This document shows positions 17,268-25,914 of a stretch of DNA of 64,000 bases, piece after piece; position 1 is the first letter of the stretch; each line of letters begins with the position of its first letter. The translations under genes were made by a program, and so were the position numbers. The notes under the pieces are model-generated. The model was given only the letters and a program-made list of their open reading frames with translations, was not told the DNA's origin and did not search any database. Source of the stretch: Rhodococcus antarcticus (GTDB lineage: Bacteria; Actinomycetota; Actinomycetes; Mycobacteriales; Mycobacteriaceae). The stretch lies in the NCBI RefSeq assembly GCF_026153295.1, contig NZ_CP110615.1:2480001-2544000 (forward strand). Reading direction: 5' to 3'.

Positions 17268-17936
17268 ATGACCGGCCCCGCCGAGACCGCGCAGACCCCG
17301 GGGCAGGACACCGTGAGCAGTCCCGTGCCCCGGCGCAACGCCCGCCTGCCCCGCACCGCCCGGCGCGCACAGCTGATGGCCGCCGCCCGCGACGTCTTCG
17401 TGGCCCGCGGGTACCACGCGGCCGGGATGGACGAGATCGCCGAACGAGCGGGGGTCAGCAAGCCCGTGCTCTACCAGCACTTCCCCGGGAAGCTCGACCT
17501 CTACCTGGACCTGCTGCACAGCTACGTCGACGACCTCGTCCGTGGCGTCCGCGAGGCGCTCGCCTCCACCGGCGACAACAAGCTCCGGGTGCGCGCCGCC
17601 GTGCAGGCCTACTTCGACTTCATCGACGACGAGGCCCAGGGCTACCGGCTGGTGTTCGAGTCCGACCTGCTGGGCGAGCCCTCGGTGCAGCAGCGGGTGG
17701 ACCGGGCGCTGGAGGCGTGCATCGAGGCCGTGGCGGAGGCCGTCATCACCGACGCGGGCCTCGACCTGCCGCGGGCGCGGATGTTCGCGGTGGGCCTGGT
17801 GGGCGCGAGCCAGGTCAGCGCGCGGTACTGGTTGGACCACGACCGCCCAGTCCCGAAGGACGAGGCGGTCGCGATCACGAGCTCGCTGGCGTGGCGCGGG
17901 GTGGCGCACCTGCCGCTCCAGCACGAGCCGGGCTGA
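17268..17936 (+). CDS. TetR family transcriptional regulator
   Basis: 222 residues. ATG 17268 has AGGAGA four bases upstream, which decides it over the longer frame from 17241. The DNA-binding domain spans about 33-80, with the helix-turn-helix MDEIAERAGVSKPVLYQHF from residue 54. The C-terminal ligand domain is of the TetR_C type with an AYFDFIDDEAQGYRLVFE segment. Rv3208 holds the same place in M. tuberculosis, convergent with the DUF3107 gene. It is divergent from the alpha/beta hydrolase with 160 bases between starts, the likely operator region, though I see no clear long palindrome there. Ligand unknown. Confidence 0.9.
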   Translation: MTGPAETAQTPGQDTVSSPVPRRNARLPRTARRAQLMAAARDVFVARGYHAAGMDEIAERAGVSKPVLYQHFPGKLDLYLDLLHSYVDDLVRGVREALASTGDNKLRVRAAVQAYFDFIDDEAQGYRLVFESDLLGEPSVQQRVDRALEACIEAVAEAVITDAGLDLPRARMFAVGLVGASQVSARYWLDHDRPVPKDEAVAITSSLAWRGVAHLPLQHEPG

Positions 17937-17950
17937 GCCGGCCGGCGTCG

Positions 17951-18181
17951 TCAGCTGACGTTGAACCCCACGCGGCGCGAGTCGGCCGGGCCGATCTCCA
18001 CGTAGGACACCCGCGCCGCCGGCAGGACGAACTTGCGGCCCTTCTCGTCGGTCAGGGCGAGCACGCCGGCGCGGTCACCCTCCAGCGCGGCGCTGACCAG
18101 CGCCTCCACCTCCTCGGGCGTCTGGCCGCTGGTGACCAGCAGCTCCCGGGGGCTGTCCGCCACACCGATCTTGACCTCCAC
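17951..18181 (-). CDS. DUF3107 small conserved protein
   Basis: 76 residues. The sequence starts EVKIGVADSPRELLV and runs through GQTPEEVEALVSAAL, KGRKFVLPA and YVEIGPADSRRVGFN, the recognisable DUF3107 pattern (Rv3208A/TB9.4 in M. tuberculosis, also next to the tetR). The frame extends seven codons upstream, but GTG 18181 has GGAGG at seven bases, so this start is preferred. Function unknown; many homologues are highly expressed small cytosolic proteins. Confidence 0.88.
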   Translation of the reverse strand: MEVKIGVADSPRELLVTSGQTPEEVEALVSAALEGDRAGVLALTDEKGRKFVLPAARVSYVEIGPADSRRVGFNVS

Positions 18182-18293
18182 GGTCGACCTCCGAACGTTC
18201 ACTGCGATGGGTCGTGCTGACCCGGTCGAGGTTAGTGCAGCGCCGTCGACGCGCCCGTCGGCTGTGCTGCGCCCAGAGCGAACGACGGGGCGC

Positions 18294-18974
18294 TCAGCCC
18301 AGCCCGAGCGCCGACATCCGTCGCGTGTGCTGGTTCTGCAGCCGGCGGAACAGCGCCGCGATGCCGGCCAAGTCGCCGGAGCCGGAGATGACGAGCTCGG
18401 CCAGGGCGTCGCGCTGGGCCAGCACGTGCTGCGCCTGGATGACGGCCTCGCCGAGCAGCCGCCGCCCCCACAGGGTCAGCCGGGCGGTCAGCCGTGGGTC
18501 GGCGGCGCACGCCGCGCTCACCTCGCGCTCGGCGAAGGCGGAGTGCCCCGTCTCGGCCAGCACCACCCGCACCGTCTCGCCGCCCTCGGAGTCGAGCAGC
18601 CCGCTGATCTCCCGGTAGAAGTCCGCGGCCAGCCCGTCGCCGACGTAGGCCTTGACCAGCGACTCCAACCAGCTGGCCGGTGCCGTGGAGCGGTGGTACT
18701 CGTCCAACGGAGCCACGAAGGGAGCCATCGCATCGAGCACGGAGACCCCCCTGGCGCCCAGGAAGCTCTCCAGCACCTCGTAGTGCGCCATCTCCGCCCC
18801 CGCCATCGCCGCCAGCGCAGCCCGGCCGGACATGGTGGGCGCCGCGCGGGCGTCCTCGGCGAGACGGTCGAAGGCGGACAGCTCGCCGTAGGCCAGCACC
18901 CCCATGAGGTCCACCACCCCCGGAGCCACGAGCGGCGGGACGGAGGCCGGCGAGGTCGTGGCAGCGGGGTCCAT
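18294..18974 (-). CDS. Ferritin-like diiron-fold protein (Rv3210c-like)
   Basis: 226 residues, nearly all helical. Helix 1 has [10 protein letters not shown], helix 2 [14 protein letters not shown] (an ExxH pair), and later helices carry [17 protein letters not shown] and the [15 protein letters not shown] stretch, so two sets of Glu/His ligands of a ferritin-like diiron site are plausible. The closest described relatives are MiaE-like or Rv3210c ferritin-fold proteins; hydroxylase activity is not shown. ATG 18974 is supported by a TACCCT box seven bases upstream. It is divergent from the helicase gene, as in M. tuberculosis. Confidence 0.78.
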   Translation of the reverse strand: MDPAATTSPASVPPLVAPGVVDLMGVLAYGELSAFDRLAEDARAAPTMSGRAALAAMAGAEMAHYEVLESFLGARGVSVLDAMAPFVAPLDEYHRSTAPASWLESLVKAYVGDGLAADFYREISGLLDSEGGETVRVVLAETGHSAFAEREVSAACAADPRLTARLTLWGRRLLGEAVIQAQHVLAQRDALAELVISGSGDLAGIAALFRRLQNQHTRRMSALGLG

Positions 18975-18981
18975 GCCCGTG

Positions 18982-18987
18982 AGGGTA
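18982..18987 (-). promoter_or_regulatory. -10 box of a leaderless promoter for the ferritin-like gene
   Basis: TACCCT on the minus strand, seven bases before ATG 18974, with no Shine-Dalgarno in between. Confidence 0.5.
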
Positions 18988-19029
18988 GAGCCGAGCGCGT
19001 CACCGGCCGGTCGATCGCAGGTCACGGGC

Positions 19030-19035
19030 TAGCAT
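19030..19035 (+). promoter_or_regulatory. Candidate -10 box of the DEAD-box helicase gene, implying a long 5' leader
   Basis: TAGCAT in a GGGC context about 145 bases before the GTG start. If used, the mRNA has a leader of 140-170 bases, common for cold-shock type RNA helicase genes. The stretch 18975-19180 otherwise shows no coding signal. Confidence 0.35.
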
Positions 19036-19180
19036 GAGGGCCGGCACGCAGCGACATGCTGCTGCCAGAACTTGTGCGCGCACCTGCCTGCTCCCCGTGC
19101 CGCGCCCGCCGGAGCACCGTTCGATCGGTCACCGCCGCGGGCGCCTCGCCGCAGGACTCGGGTCTCACCGGACTCGTCGC

Positions 19181-21181
19181 GTGCGTGCGGCCACGAGAGA
19201 GGCACCACTCCTGAGCACCGAGACGACCCACCCCGACACCGAGACCGCCGCCGCGGCCCACCCGGACACCGAGACCGCCGCCGCGGCCCACCCCGACACC
19301 GAGACCGCCGCCGCGGCCCACCCGGACACCGAGACCGCCGCCGAGACCGAGCCCGTGGCGCACCCGCTGACCGGCGACGCGCCCGTCGCCCCCGAGTCCC
19401 CCACCTTCGCCGAGCTCGGGGTGCGCGAGGAGATCGTCCGCGCCCTGCACGAGTCGGGCATCGACCGCACGTTCGCCATCCAGGAGCTCACCCTCCCCCT
19501 GGCCCTGGCCGGCGACGACCTCATCGGCCAGGCCCGCACCGGCATGGGCAAGACGCTGGGCTTCGGCGTCCCGCTGCTGCACCGGATCACCACCACCGGC
19601 TCGGGCACCACCACCCTCGACGGCACCCCCCGCGCCCTGGTCGTGGTCCCCACCCGGGAGCTCGCCGTCCAGGTGACCCAGGACCTGGCCGACGCCAGCA
19701 AGCACCTCGGGCTGCGCGTGCTGTCCATCTACGGCGGTCGCCCCTACGAGCCGCAGGTCGCGGCGCTGCAGAAGGGGATCGACCTCGTCGTCGGCACCCC
19801 CGGGCGCCTGCTCGACCTCGCGCAGCAGGGCCACCTGGTGCTCGGCAAGATCGGCGTGCTCGTCCTGGACGAGGCCGACGAGATGCTCGACCTGGGCTTC
19901 CTGCCCGACATCGAGCGCATCCTGCGCATGGTCCCCGACGCGCGCCAGACCATGCTGTTCTCCGCCACCATGCCCGGGCCGATCATCACCCTGGCCCGCA
20001 CGTTCCTCACGCAGCCGACCCACATCCGCGCGGAGGAGCCCGACTCCGGCGCCACCCACGAGAACACCGCCCAGCACGTCTACCGCGCCCACGCGATGGA
20101 CAAGGTGGAGATGCTCTCCCGGGTGCTGCAGGCCCGCGGCCGAGGCCTGACCATGATCTTCACCCGCACCAAGCGCACCGCGCAGAAGGTGGCCGACGAG
20201 CTGGCCGAGCGCGGGTTCGCCGTGGGTGCGGTGCACGGCGACCTGGGCCAGGGCGCCCGCGAGCAGGCCCTGCGCGCGTTCCGCACCGGCAAGATCGACG
20301 TGCTCGTGGCCACCGACGTCGCTGCCCGCGGCATCGACGTCACCGACGTGACGCACGTCGTGAACTACCAGTGCCCCGACGAGGAGAAGACCTACGTCCA
20401 CCGCATCGGCCGTACCGGCCGCGCGGGCAAGACCGGGGTCGCCGTCACGCTCGTCGACTGGGACGACCTCCCCAAGTGGAAGCTCATCGACACCGCGCTC
20501 GACCTCGGCATGGCCGACCCGGTCGAGACCTACTCCAACTCCCCGCACCTGTTCGCCGAGCTGGACATCCCCGAGGGGGTCACCGGCCGGCTGCCCCGCT
20601 CCGAGCGCACCCGCGCCGGGCTGGGTGCCGAGTCCGTCGAGGACCTGCCCGGTGCCCGCGGGTCGCGTGGCGCCAGTGGCGGCGGCCGCGGCGGTCGTGA
20701 CGGCGGCGGCTCCCGCGAGGGCGGTCGTGACGGTGGCGGCGGCTCCCGCGAGGGCGGCCGTGACGGTGGCGGCAGCTCCCGCGAGGGTGGCCGGGACGGC
20801 GGTGCTCGTGACGGCGGTGGTCGTGGTCGCCGGTCGGCCCCGCGCACCGACGCTCCGAGCACCGGTGACCCGCAGACCGACGAGCCCGCGACCACCGGCA
20901 CCACGACCGACGGAGACGCCCCCCCGCGCCGCAGCGGCCGGCGGCGCACCCGGTCGGGCGCCGCCGTGGCCCCCGCCACCGAGGGCGCACCCACCGAGCA
21001 CACGAGCACCGAGCGCACCAGCACCTCGTCCACCGGTGGTTCCTCGACTCCCGAGGCACCCGCCGCGTCCGGCGACACCTCCGGCACGCCCCGTCGTCGC
21101 CGTCGTCGGCGCGGTGGTGGCGGTGGCGGCGGCGCGAGCCAGGGCGGATCGGCCCCGGCCGGTCAGACCAGCTCCGACTGA
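19181..21181 (+). CDS. DEAD-box ATP-dependent RNA helicase (RhlE/CsdA type)
   Basis: About 666 residues. The two RecA domains have all motifs: Q motif FAIQELTLPLAL, motif I ARTGMGKT near 117, Ia PTRELA, DEAD near 230, SATMP, ATDVAARGID and HRIGRTGR near 407. It unwinds structured RNA, probably in ribosome assembly or decay. The N-terminus consists of a ten-residue repeat (HPDTETAAAA, four times) and the C-terminus of RGG-like SREGGRDGGG repeats (about 493-553) and a basic Arg tail, both expected to be disordered and RNA-binding. The start is unclear: GTG 19181 is in frame, but AGAGAGG lies eight bases before a CTG at 19211 that would give STETTHPD. Rv3211 is the counterpart. Confidence 0.9.
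   Translation: MRAATREAPLLSTETTHPDTETAAAAHPDTETAAAAHPDTETAAAAHPDTETAAETEPVAHPLTGDAPVAPESPTFAELGVREEIVRALHESGIDRTFAIQELTLPLALAGDDLIGQARTGMGKTLGFGVPLLHRITTTGSGTTTLDGTPRALVVVPTRELAVQVTQDLADASKHLGLRVLSIYGGRPYEPQVAALQKGIDLVVGTPGRLLDLAQQGHLVLGKIGVLVLDEADEMLDLGFLPDIERILRMVPDARQTMLFSATMPGPIITLARTFLTQPTHIRAEEPDSGATHENTAQHVYRAHAMDKVEMLSRVLQARGRGLTMIFTRTKRTAQKVADELAERGFAVGAVHGDLGQGAREQALRAFRTGKIDVLVATDVAARGIDVTDVTHVVNYQCPDEEKTYVHRIGRTGRAGKTGVAVTLVDWDDLPKWKLIDTALDLGMADPVETYSNSPHLFAELDIPEGVTGRLPRSERTRAGLGAESVEDLPGARGSRGASGGGRGGRDGGGSREGGRDGGGGSREGGRDGGGSSREGGRDGGARDGGGRGRRSAPRTDAPSTGDPQTDEPATTGTTTDGDAPPRRSGRRRTRSGAAVAPATEGAPTEHTSTERTSTSSTGGSSTPEAPAASGDTSGTPRRRRRRRGGGGGGGASQGGSAPAGQTSSD
19229..19348. repeat. 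30-bp in-frame tandem repeat, four copies, N-terminus of the helicase
   Basis: Units of exactly 30 bp start at 19229, 19259, 19289 and 19319. Units one and three share CCC for the proline codon, two and four CCG, suggesting duplication of a 60-bp dimer. Each encodes HPDTETAAAA. Confidence 0.88.
20679..20830. repeat. Gly/Arg-rich coding repeat in the helicase C-terminus
   Basis: Imperfect repeats of 27-33 bp encode SREGGRDGGGG-type units, at least four copies, forming an RGG-like tail. Confidence 0.75.
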
Positions 21182-21188
21182 GCCCCCG

Positions 21189-22412
21189 GTGCTGGCCCCC
21201 GAGCGCCGCAGCCGTCGTGACCTGCTGGCCGCCACCGCGATCGTCGTCGTGGTGGCGGTGGCGGCTGCCGTGGTGTGGGTGCGCAGCGACGCACGCGCCA
21301 CCACCTCGATCACGGCCGCGAGCCCCCTGTCCGCGCTCGTGCCCGCCGCCGCGTCGCCGACCACGCTGACCCCGCTGTGGACGGCGCCGAGCGCGGCGAC
21401 CCGGATCCCGGCGGTCGCCGCCGGTGCGGTGGTCACCGGGGACGGGTCCGGGGTGCAGGGCCGGGACCCGTCCACCGGCGCCGTCGTGTGGAGCTACACC
21501 CGCGACCTGGCGCTGTGCGCCGTCGCCGCCGAGTGGTCCCGGGCGGTGGCGGTGTACCGCGACGGCCAGGGCTGCAGCCAGGTCACCTCCCTGGAGGGAG
21601 CCACCGGCGAGCGCGGACCCCAGCGCAGCAGCGAGGCCGACGACGCGGTGTCCCTGACCGGGGACGGCACCTACCTCGCCTCGGTGGGCAGCACCCGCCT
21701 GGAGGTGTGGCGCTCGGACCTGGTGCGCACCCTGGAGTACGGCCGGGTGGACCAGCTGATCTCGCCCGGCTTCCAGCCACGCAGCGGCTGCACGCTGCGC
21801 TCGGCGGCCTCGGTGCCCGCGCGGCTGACCGTCGTGGAGACCTGCCCCGGTGACGCCGCCGACCGCCTCACCCTGCTCGACCCCGCACCGGCCGACGCCG
21901 CGAAGCCGGAGATCCGGGCCTCCGTGCTGCTGCCGTCCTCGGGCGCGCGGGTCCTCGCCGTCACCGCCACCGAGGAGGCCGTGCTGCTGCCCGAGGCCGA
22001 CGGGGGCCCGCAGGTGGCCGTGTACAGCGGATCCGGGGTGCTCGTGTCTCAGGAGCCGGTTCCGCTCACCGCGGCCGACCTCGCCGCGCTCACCAGCTCT
22101 CCCGTGCTCCCGACGGTCGCCACCGGGGCCGTCACCGTCGTCACCGTGGGCGCCACGGCTCTCGCGCTGGGCAGCTCGGACCTCGCGCTGCGGTGGAGCA
22201 CGGCCGGGGTCCTCGGGGCCGGCACTCTGGTCGGCGGAGCTCTGCTCGTGCCCACCGACGGGGCGGTCACCGAGCTCGATCCCACCACTGGCACCGTGGG
22301 GCGTGCGGTGCCGGTGGACCGTGGCGGCTGGACGGGACCCGTGCAGCTCGCCACCGCCGGCCCGGTGCTCCTGGAGCAGCGTGGTCCCACCCTGGCGGCG
22401 CTGGGATCCTGA
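21189..22412 (+). CDS. Membrane-anchored beta-propeller-like protein (Rv3212-like)
   Basis: 407 residues, the same length as M. tuberculosis Rv3212, which also follows the helicase. A short basic N-terminus (ERRSRRDLL) is followed by one membrane segment (AATAIVVVVAVAAAVVWV, about 13-31), then an Ala/Val/Thr-rich extracytoplasmic region. Recurrent GAVV..RDPSTGAVVWSY, LDPTTGTVG and similar motifs resemble PQQ-like beta-propeller blades, with cysteines that could pair (LALCAV, QGCSQV, SGCTLR, ETCPGD). GTG 21189 starts seven bases after the helicase stop, so the two are likely co-transcribed. Function unknown. Confidence 0.8.
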   Translation: MLAPERRSRRDLLAATAIVVVVAVAAAVVWVRSDARATTSITAASPLSALVPAAASPTTLTPLWTAPSAATRIPAVAAGAVVTGDGSGVQGRDPSTGAVVWSYTRDLALCAVAAEWSRAVAVYRDGQGCSQVTSLEGATGERGPQRSSEADDAVSLTGDGTYLASVGSTRLEVWRSDLVRTLEYGRVDQLISPGFQPRSGCTLRSAASVPARLTVVETCPGDAADRLTLLDPAPADAAKPEIRASVLLPSSGARVLAVTATEEAVLLPEADGGPQVAVYSGSGVLVSQEPVPLTAADLAALTSSPVLPTVATGAVTVVTVGATALALGSSDLALRWSTAGVLGAGTLVGGALLVPTDGAVTELDPTTGTVGRAVPVDRGGWTGPVQLATAGPVLLEQRGPTLAALGS

Positions 22413-22417
22413 ACGAC

Positions 22418-22436
22418 GACCCCGCGAGCCGGGGTC
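22418..22436. terminator. Short hairpin between convergent genes
   Basis: GACCCC and GGGGTC arms with a seven-base loop lie between the Rv3212-like stop and the parA stop; no U-run. Possible bidirectional terminator. Confidence 0.4.
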
Positions 22437-23226
22437 AGCCCGCGTCGACGAGGACGAGGTCCGCGCCACCGTCCCAGTGCGCCAGCAGGTTCGCCGCGAG
22501 CTGCCGGTAGGCCTCGCCGCCCTTGTTCTTGCGACCGTGCAGCACCGAGCTGCCCGAGGCCGAGGCCTCCGCGAAGCGCACCGTCCGGGGGATAGGCGGG
22601 GCGAGCAGGTCCACCCCGTAGCGGCCGGAGACGTCGGCGAGCACGTCACGGCTGTGCGTGGTGCGGGCGTCGTAGAGGGTGGGCAGCACACCCAGCAGGG
22701 TCAGCCCGGGGTTGGTGATGGCCTGCACGTCGGCCACGGTGCGCAACAGCTGACCCACCCCGCGGTGCGCCAGCGTCTCGCACTGCAGCGGCACCAGCAC
22801 CTCGTCGGCGGCGGTGAGGCCGTTGAGGGTCAGCACGCCGAGGGAGGGCGGGCAGTCGATGAGCACCACGTCGAAGTCGGCGGCGATGGTGCCCAGGGCG
22901 CGGCGCAGGGCGAACTCGCGGCCGGCGCGCATGAGCAGCATCGCCTCGGCCCCGGCCAGGTCGATGGTGGCCGGCAGCAGGCTCGGACCGTCGACCGTCT
23001 CCAGCAGCACGTCCGACGCGGCCACGTCGCCCAGCAGCACCTCGTGGACCGAGGACTCCAGCGCGTCCGGGTCGTGGCCCAGGGAGAAGGTCAGCGAACC
23101 CTGCGGGTCGAGGTCGACGAGCAGCACCCGCCGACCGGCGGCGGCCAGGGCGGCGCCGAGCGAGGCCACCGTGGTCGTCTTGGCCACGCCGCCCTTCTGG
23201 TTGGCCACGGCGAGGGTGCGGGTCAC
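22435..23226 (-). CDS. ParA/Soj-family ATPase
   Basis: 263 residues. The deviant Walker A box QKGGVAKTT (residues 10-18, both signature lysines present), LLVDLDPQGS and VLIDCPPSLG mark the ParA/MinD class. No parB or centromere-like site is adjacent, so this is an orphan ParA like Rv3213c rather than the chromosome-partition ParA; orphan members position diverse cargo. It is convergent with the Rv3212-like gene and starts 65 bases from the divergent DUF2236 gene. GTG start at 23226. Confidence 0.88.
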   Translation of the reverse strand: MTRTLAVANQKGGVAKTTTVASLGAALAAAGRRVLLVDLDPQGSLTFSLGHDPDALESSVHEVLLGDVAASDVLLETVDGPSLLPATIDLAGAEAMLLMRAGREFALRRALGTIAADFDVVLIDCPPSLGVLTLNGLTAADEVLVPLQCETLAHRGVGQLLRTVADVQAITNPGLTLLGVLPTLYDARTTHSRDVLADVSGRYGVDLLAPPIPRTVRFAEASASGSSVLHGRKNKGGEAYRQLAANLLAHWDGGADLVLVDAG

Positions 23227-23291
23227 GGCCTGATCGTTGCACGCGGACCCCCCGACTGGCCGTCGACGACCTCAGGGGTGACCCTGGTGAC

Positions 23292-24134
23292 ATGGCAGCA
23301 ACGGCGTCCGCGGCGGATCTCGGGCTCTTCGGCCCGGGCAGCGTGAGCTGGCGGGTGCAGTCCGACCCGGTGGCCGGGGTGGGCGGGCTCGGTGCGCTGT
23401 TCCTGCAGGCCCTGCACCCGTTGGCCATGGCGGGGGTGTTCGAGCACTCCAGCTACGACGCCGACTTCTGGCCGCGCTTCCAGCGCACCGCGCAGTACGT
23501 CACCACGGTCAACTTCGGTACCACCGGTGAGGTCGACGCGATGGCCGCGCGGGTGCGGAAGATGCACACCTACGTCCGGGGCACCGATCCGGTGACCGGT
23601 GCGGAGTACTCCGCGGGCAACCCGGAGCTCATCACGTGGGTGCACGTCACCGAGGTGCACGGGTTCCTCGACGCGGTGCAGCGCGGGGGGCTGGGTCTCA
23701 GCCCCGAGGAGCAGGACCAGTACTTCCTCGAGCAGGTCCAGGTGGCGCGGCTGCTCGGGGCCACGGAGGTGCCCTCGTCCCGGGCCGAGGTGGCCGAGTA
23801 CCTGCAGCAGGTGCGGCCGCAGCTGGTGTGCTCGGCCCACACCCGGGACGGTGCCCGCCTGCTGCTCGCCCCGCCGATGCCGTGGCGGGTGCAGCTGCTG
23901 ACCCCGGCCCGGCCGGCCTGGGCGGGGCTGGCGGGGCTGGGGTTCTGCCTGCTGCCGCGCTGGGCCCGGCGGCTCTACCGGCTGCCGGGCCTGCCGAGCA
24001 CGGACCTGGGGGCCACGGTGGCCGTGCGCGCGCTGCGGCTGGCCGCGCTGCAGCTGCCCGAGCAGCGGCGCCTCGGTCCGCTGGTGCTGGCCGCCCACGC
24101 CCGTGCCGGGCTCGTCGCTGCCCCGGCGGCCTGA
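23292..24134 (+). CDS. DUF2236 / MpaB-type oxygenase-like protein
   Basis: 280 residues. The pattern LQALHPLAMAGVFEHSSY, FWPRFQRTAQYV, ARVRKMHTYVRG and WVHVTEVHGFLDAV is that of the DUF2236 family, which includes latex-clearing protein Lcp and fungal MpaB. In Lcp a lysine and histidine in these segments bind haem b; the Arg-Lys-His set in VRKMHTYVRG is kept here. The C-terminal LTPARPAWAGLAGLG region may contact the membrane. No signal peptide is seen, so the protein is probably cytoplasmic and not a rubber oxygenase; the natural substrate is unknown. Actinobacteria carry many paralogues. Confidence 0.82.
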   Translation: MAATASAADLGLFGPGSVSWRVQSDPVAGVGGLGALFLQALHPLAMAGVFEHSSYDADFWPRFQRTAQYVTTVNFGTTGEVDAMAARVRKMHTYVRGTDPVTGAEYSAGNPELITWVHVTEVHGFLDAVQRGGLGLSPEEQDQYFLEQVQVARLLGATEVPSSRAEVAEYLQQVRPQLVCSAHTRDGARLLLAPPMPWRVQLLTPARPAWAGLAGLGFCLLPRWARRLYRLPGLPSTDLGATVAVRALRLAALQLPEQRRLGPLVLAAHARAGLVAAPAA

Positions 24135-24153
24135 GGGCTCACGGACCCAGGGC

Positions 24154-24423
24154 TCAGACCCCCCACTGGGTCCACAGCAGGGCCGCGCTCACCCCGAGCG
24201 CCACCCCCGAGCCCAGGACCACCCCGGACGGCCGGCGCTGACGATCGGCGAGCACCTGCGCGCCCACCACCACGACAGCCGCGACCACGTGCGCGGCCAC
24301 CACCCCCACCCCGGGGCCCTGCACCGATCGCTGGCCGGCGAGCACGGCGGCCGCCACGACCACGATCGTCAGGACGACCACCCCGCCGACGACCACCCCG
24401 CTGACGGCGCGCAGCACCCTCAC
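24154..24423 (-). CDS. Small three-helix membrane protein of unknown function
   Basis: 89 residues starting VRVLRAVSGVVV at GTG 24423, whose GTGA overlaps the stop of the RecB-like nuclease gene. Three hydrophobic segments (about 6-30, 40-58, 66-84) separated by short polar loops. The overlap shows it is translated with the nuclease gene. I recognise no family; it may be a simple actinobacterial membrane protein. Confidence 0.65.
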   Translation of the reverse strand: MRVLRAVSGVVVGGVVVLTIVVVAAAVLAGQRSVQGPGVGVVAAHVVAAVVVVGAQVLADRQRRPSGVVLGSGVALGVSAALLWTQWGV

Positions 24424-25292
24424 GGGGCCAGCCCCGCCCACGGGTCCAGCCCGGGGGCCGCCGCCCGCCCCTCGGGGCAGCTGCGGCGCAGGTCGCACCA
24501 CGAGCACTGCGCACCGGGGCTCGCCGGGAACAGCTCGTCCCCGTCGGCCCCGGCAGCCAGGGTGTCGGTGTGCAGCGCGATCTCGGCGGCCTGCTCCTCG
24601 GCCCGGGCCAGCTGGCGCGCGAGCGACTCGGCCGTGTGGTCGAAAGCGTGCACCTCCCCGGTGGGCAGGTGGTGCAGCTCCACCCGGCGGCACGGGCGGC
24701 GCAGGGTGCGGCGGCTGGCCAGGACGTACAGCGCCAGGGCCTGCGAGCTGCGGGTGTCGTGCTCGGTGAGCGGACGCCGACCGGTCTTGTAGTCCACCAC
24801 CACGACCTCCTCGCCCTCCGGGGCCTCGGGCTGGCGGCGGGAGTCCAGCCGGTCCACCCGACCCTCCACCACCACGGTCCCCACCGGTGCGGAGACCCAG
24901 CGCTCCAGGCCCACGGCGTCGACCTGGGTGGGGTCGTTCTCCGTGACGTACCGGGCGACCCAGTCCTGCGCGCGCTCCCGGTAGCGGGCCTGCTGCGCGG
25001 CGTCGGCGAAACCCTCCCCGGACCACGCCGTGGCCACGGCCACCCGCGCCGCCTCGACGGTGCGCCGCGGTGGCGCCGTGTCGTAGAAGCTGCGCAGCGC
25101 CGCGTGCACCACGGCGCCCAGGGTGCTGTGCGCCCAGGCCCCGCCCCGCGGCGGCGCGGGCCGGTCGAGGTAGGTCATCCGGTAGCGCCGCCGGCAGCTG
25201 CCCCAGGTGCTCAGCTTGGACGGGGTGACCTTGACGAGCCGGGTCGGCATGCCGTCGAACCCCAGCTGGGACGGTTCCTCCGCGCGCGCCAC
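24420..25292 (-). CDS. Stand-alone RecB-like PD-(D/E)xK nuclease with a probable iron-sulfur cluster
   Basis: 290 residues, no helicase domain. The nuclease core shows LGAVVHAALRSFYD (the helix with a conserved His), GRVDRLD and VVVDYKTGRR, the latter with the catalytic Asp and Lys. Cys33 (TWGSCRRRY) and a late CxxCxxxxxC (CSWCDLRRSC) frame the domain exactly as in AddB and Cas4 nucleases that hold a 4Fe-4S cluster. Mycobacteria carry similar single-domain proteins of unknown job; DNA-end processing is a reasonable guess. It overlaps the small membrane protein gene and lies four bases after the marC gene end on the same strand. GTG at 25292 or the ATG 14 codons later could start it. Confidence 0.88.
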   Translation of the reverse strand: MARAEEPSQLGFDGMPTRLVKVTPSKLSTWGSCRRRYRMTYLDRPAPPRGGAWAHSTLGAVVHAALRSFYDTAPPRRTVEAARVAVATAWSGEGFADAAQQARYRERAQDWVARYVTENDPTQVDAVGLERWVSAPVGTVVVEGRVDRLDSRRQPEAPEGEEVVVVDYKTGRRPLTEHDTRSSQALALYVLASRRTLRRPCRRVELHHLPTGEVHAFDHTAESLARQLARAEEQAAEIALHTDTLAAGADGDELFPASPGAQCSWCDLRRSCPEGRAAAPGLDPWAGLAP

Positions 25293-25296
25293 CGGC

Positions 25297-25914
25297 TCAG
25301 CCGCCCGCCACGAAGCCGCGCACGGAGTTGGCGACCAGCTGGACCGCGATGGCGGCCAGCAGCAGCCCGGCGATGCGTGCCAGCAGCGTGATGCCGCTCT
25401 CCCGGAGCACCCGGATGATCACGCCGGAGTAGCGCAGGAACAGGAAGAGCACGAGGTGGATGGTGATGATCGCCGCGGCCAGCGCGAGGTAGGAGCCGAC
25501 CTGGCCGTTCGCGTCGCGCACGTAGACGATGGTGGCGGCGATGGCCCCCGGTCCCGCGAGCAGCGGGGTGCCGAGCGGGACCAGCGCGACGTTGACGTCC
25601 TCCGCCCCCTGGGGCTGGGCCGACTCCTTGCCGGTGAGCAGGTCCAGGGCGATGAGCAGCAGCAGGAGCCCCCCGGCGCCCTGGAGGGCGGGGATGCCGA
25701 TGCCCAGGTAGCTCAGGATGGCGCCCCCGGCGAGCGCGAACCCCGCGATCACCCCGAGTGACACCGCCACGGCCTGGCGGGCGGCCCGGTTGCGCGCCGC
25801 CGGGGCCTTGCGGCCGACGAGGCTGAGGAACACCGGGATGCTGCCGGGCGGATCCATGATCACGAACAGCGTGATGGTGGCGCTGAGGTAGAGCGTCACG
25901 TCGAAGAAGCTCAC
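25297..25914 (-). CDS. MarC/UPF0056 family membrane protein
   Basis: 205 residues with six hydrophobic helices, opening SFFDVTLYLSATITLFVIMDPPGSIP. The MDPPG motif and the later PLGTPLLAGPGAIA repeat of the same half-structure are the MarC family markers. MarC proteins were named for a multiple-antibiotic-resistance locus but their transport role is unproven. GTG 25914 overlaps the stop of the PHP gene (GTGA), so expression is coupled to it. Confidence 0.9.
   Translation of the reverse strand: MSFFDVTLYLSATITLFVIMDPPGSIPVFLSLVGRKAPAARNRAARQAVAVSLGVIAGFALAGGAILSYLGIGIPALQGAGGLLLLLIALDLLTGKESAQPQGAEDVNVALVPLGTPLLAGPGAIAATIVYVRDANGQVGSYLALAAAIITIHLVLFLFLRYSGVIIRVLRESGITLLARIAGLLLAAIAVQLVANSVRGFVAGG

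Noticed and set aside
22435-23226. Chromosome-partition ParA locus or replication origin
   Set aside because: No parB, gidB, rpmH or DnaA boxes nearby; it matches the orphan ParA Rv3213c.
23292-24134. Rubber (latex-clearing) oxygenase
   Set aside because: Family resemblance only; no Tat or Sec signal peptide, so secretion and rubber cleavage are not supported.
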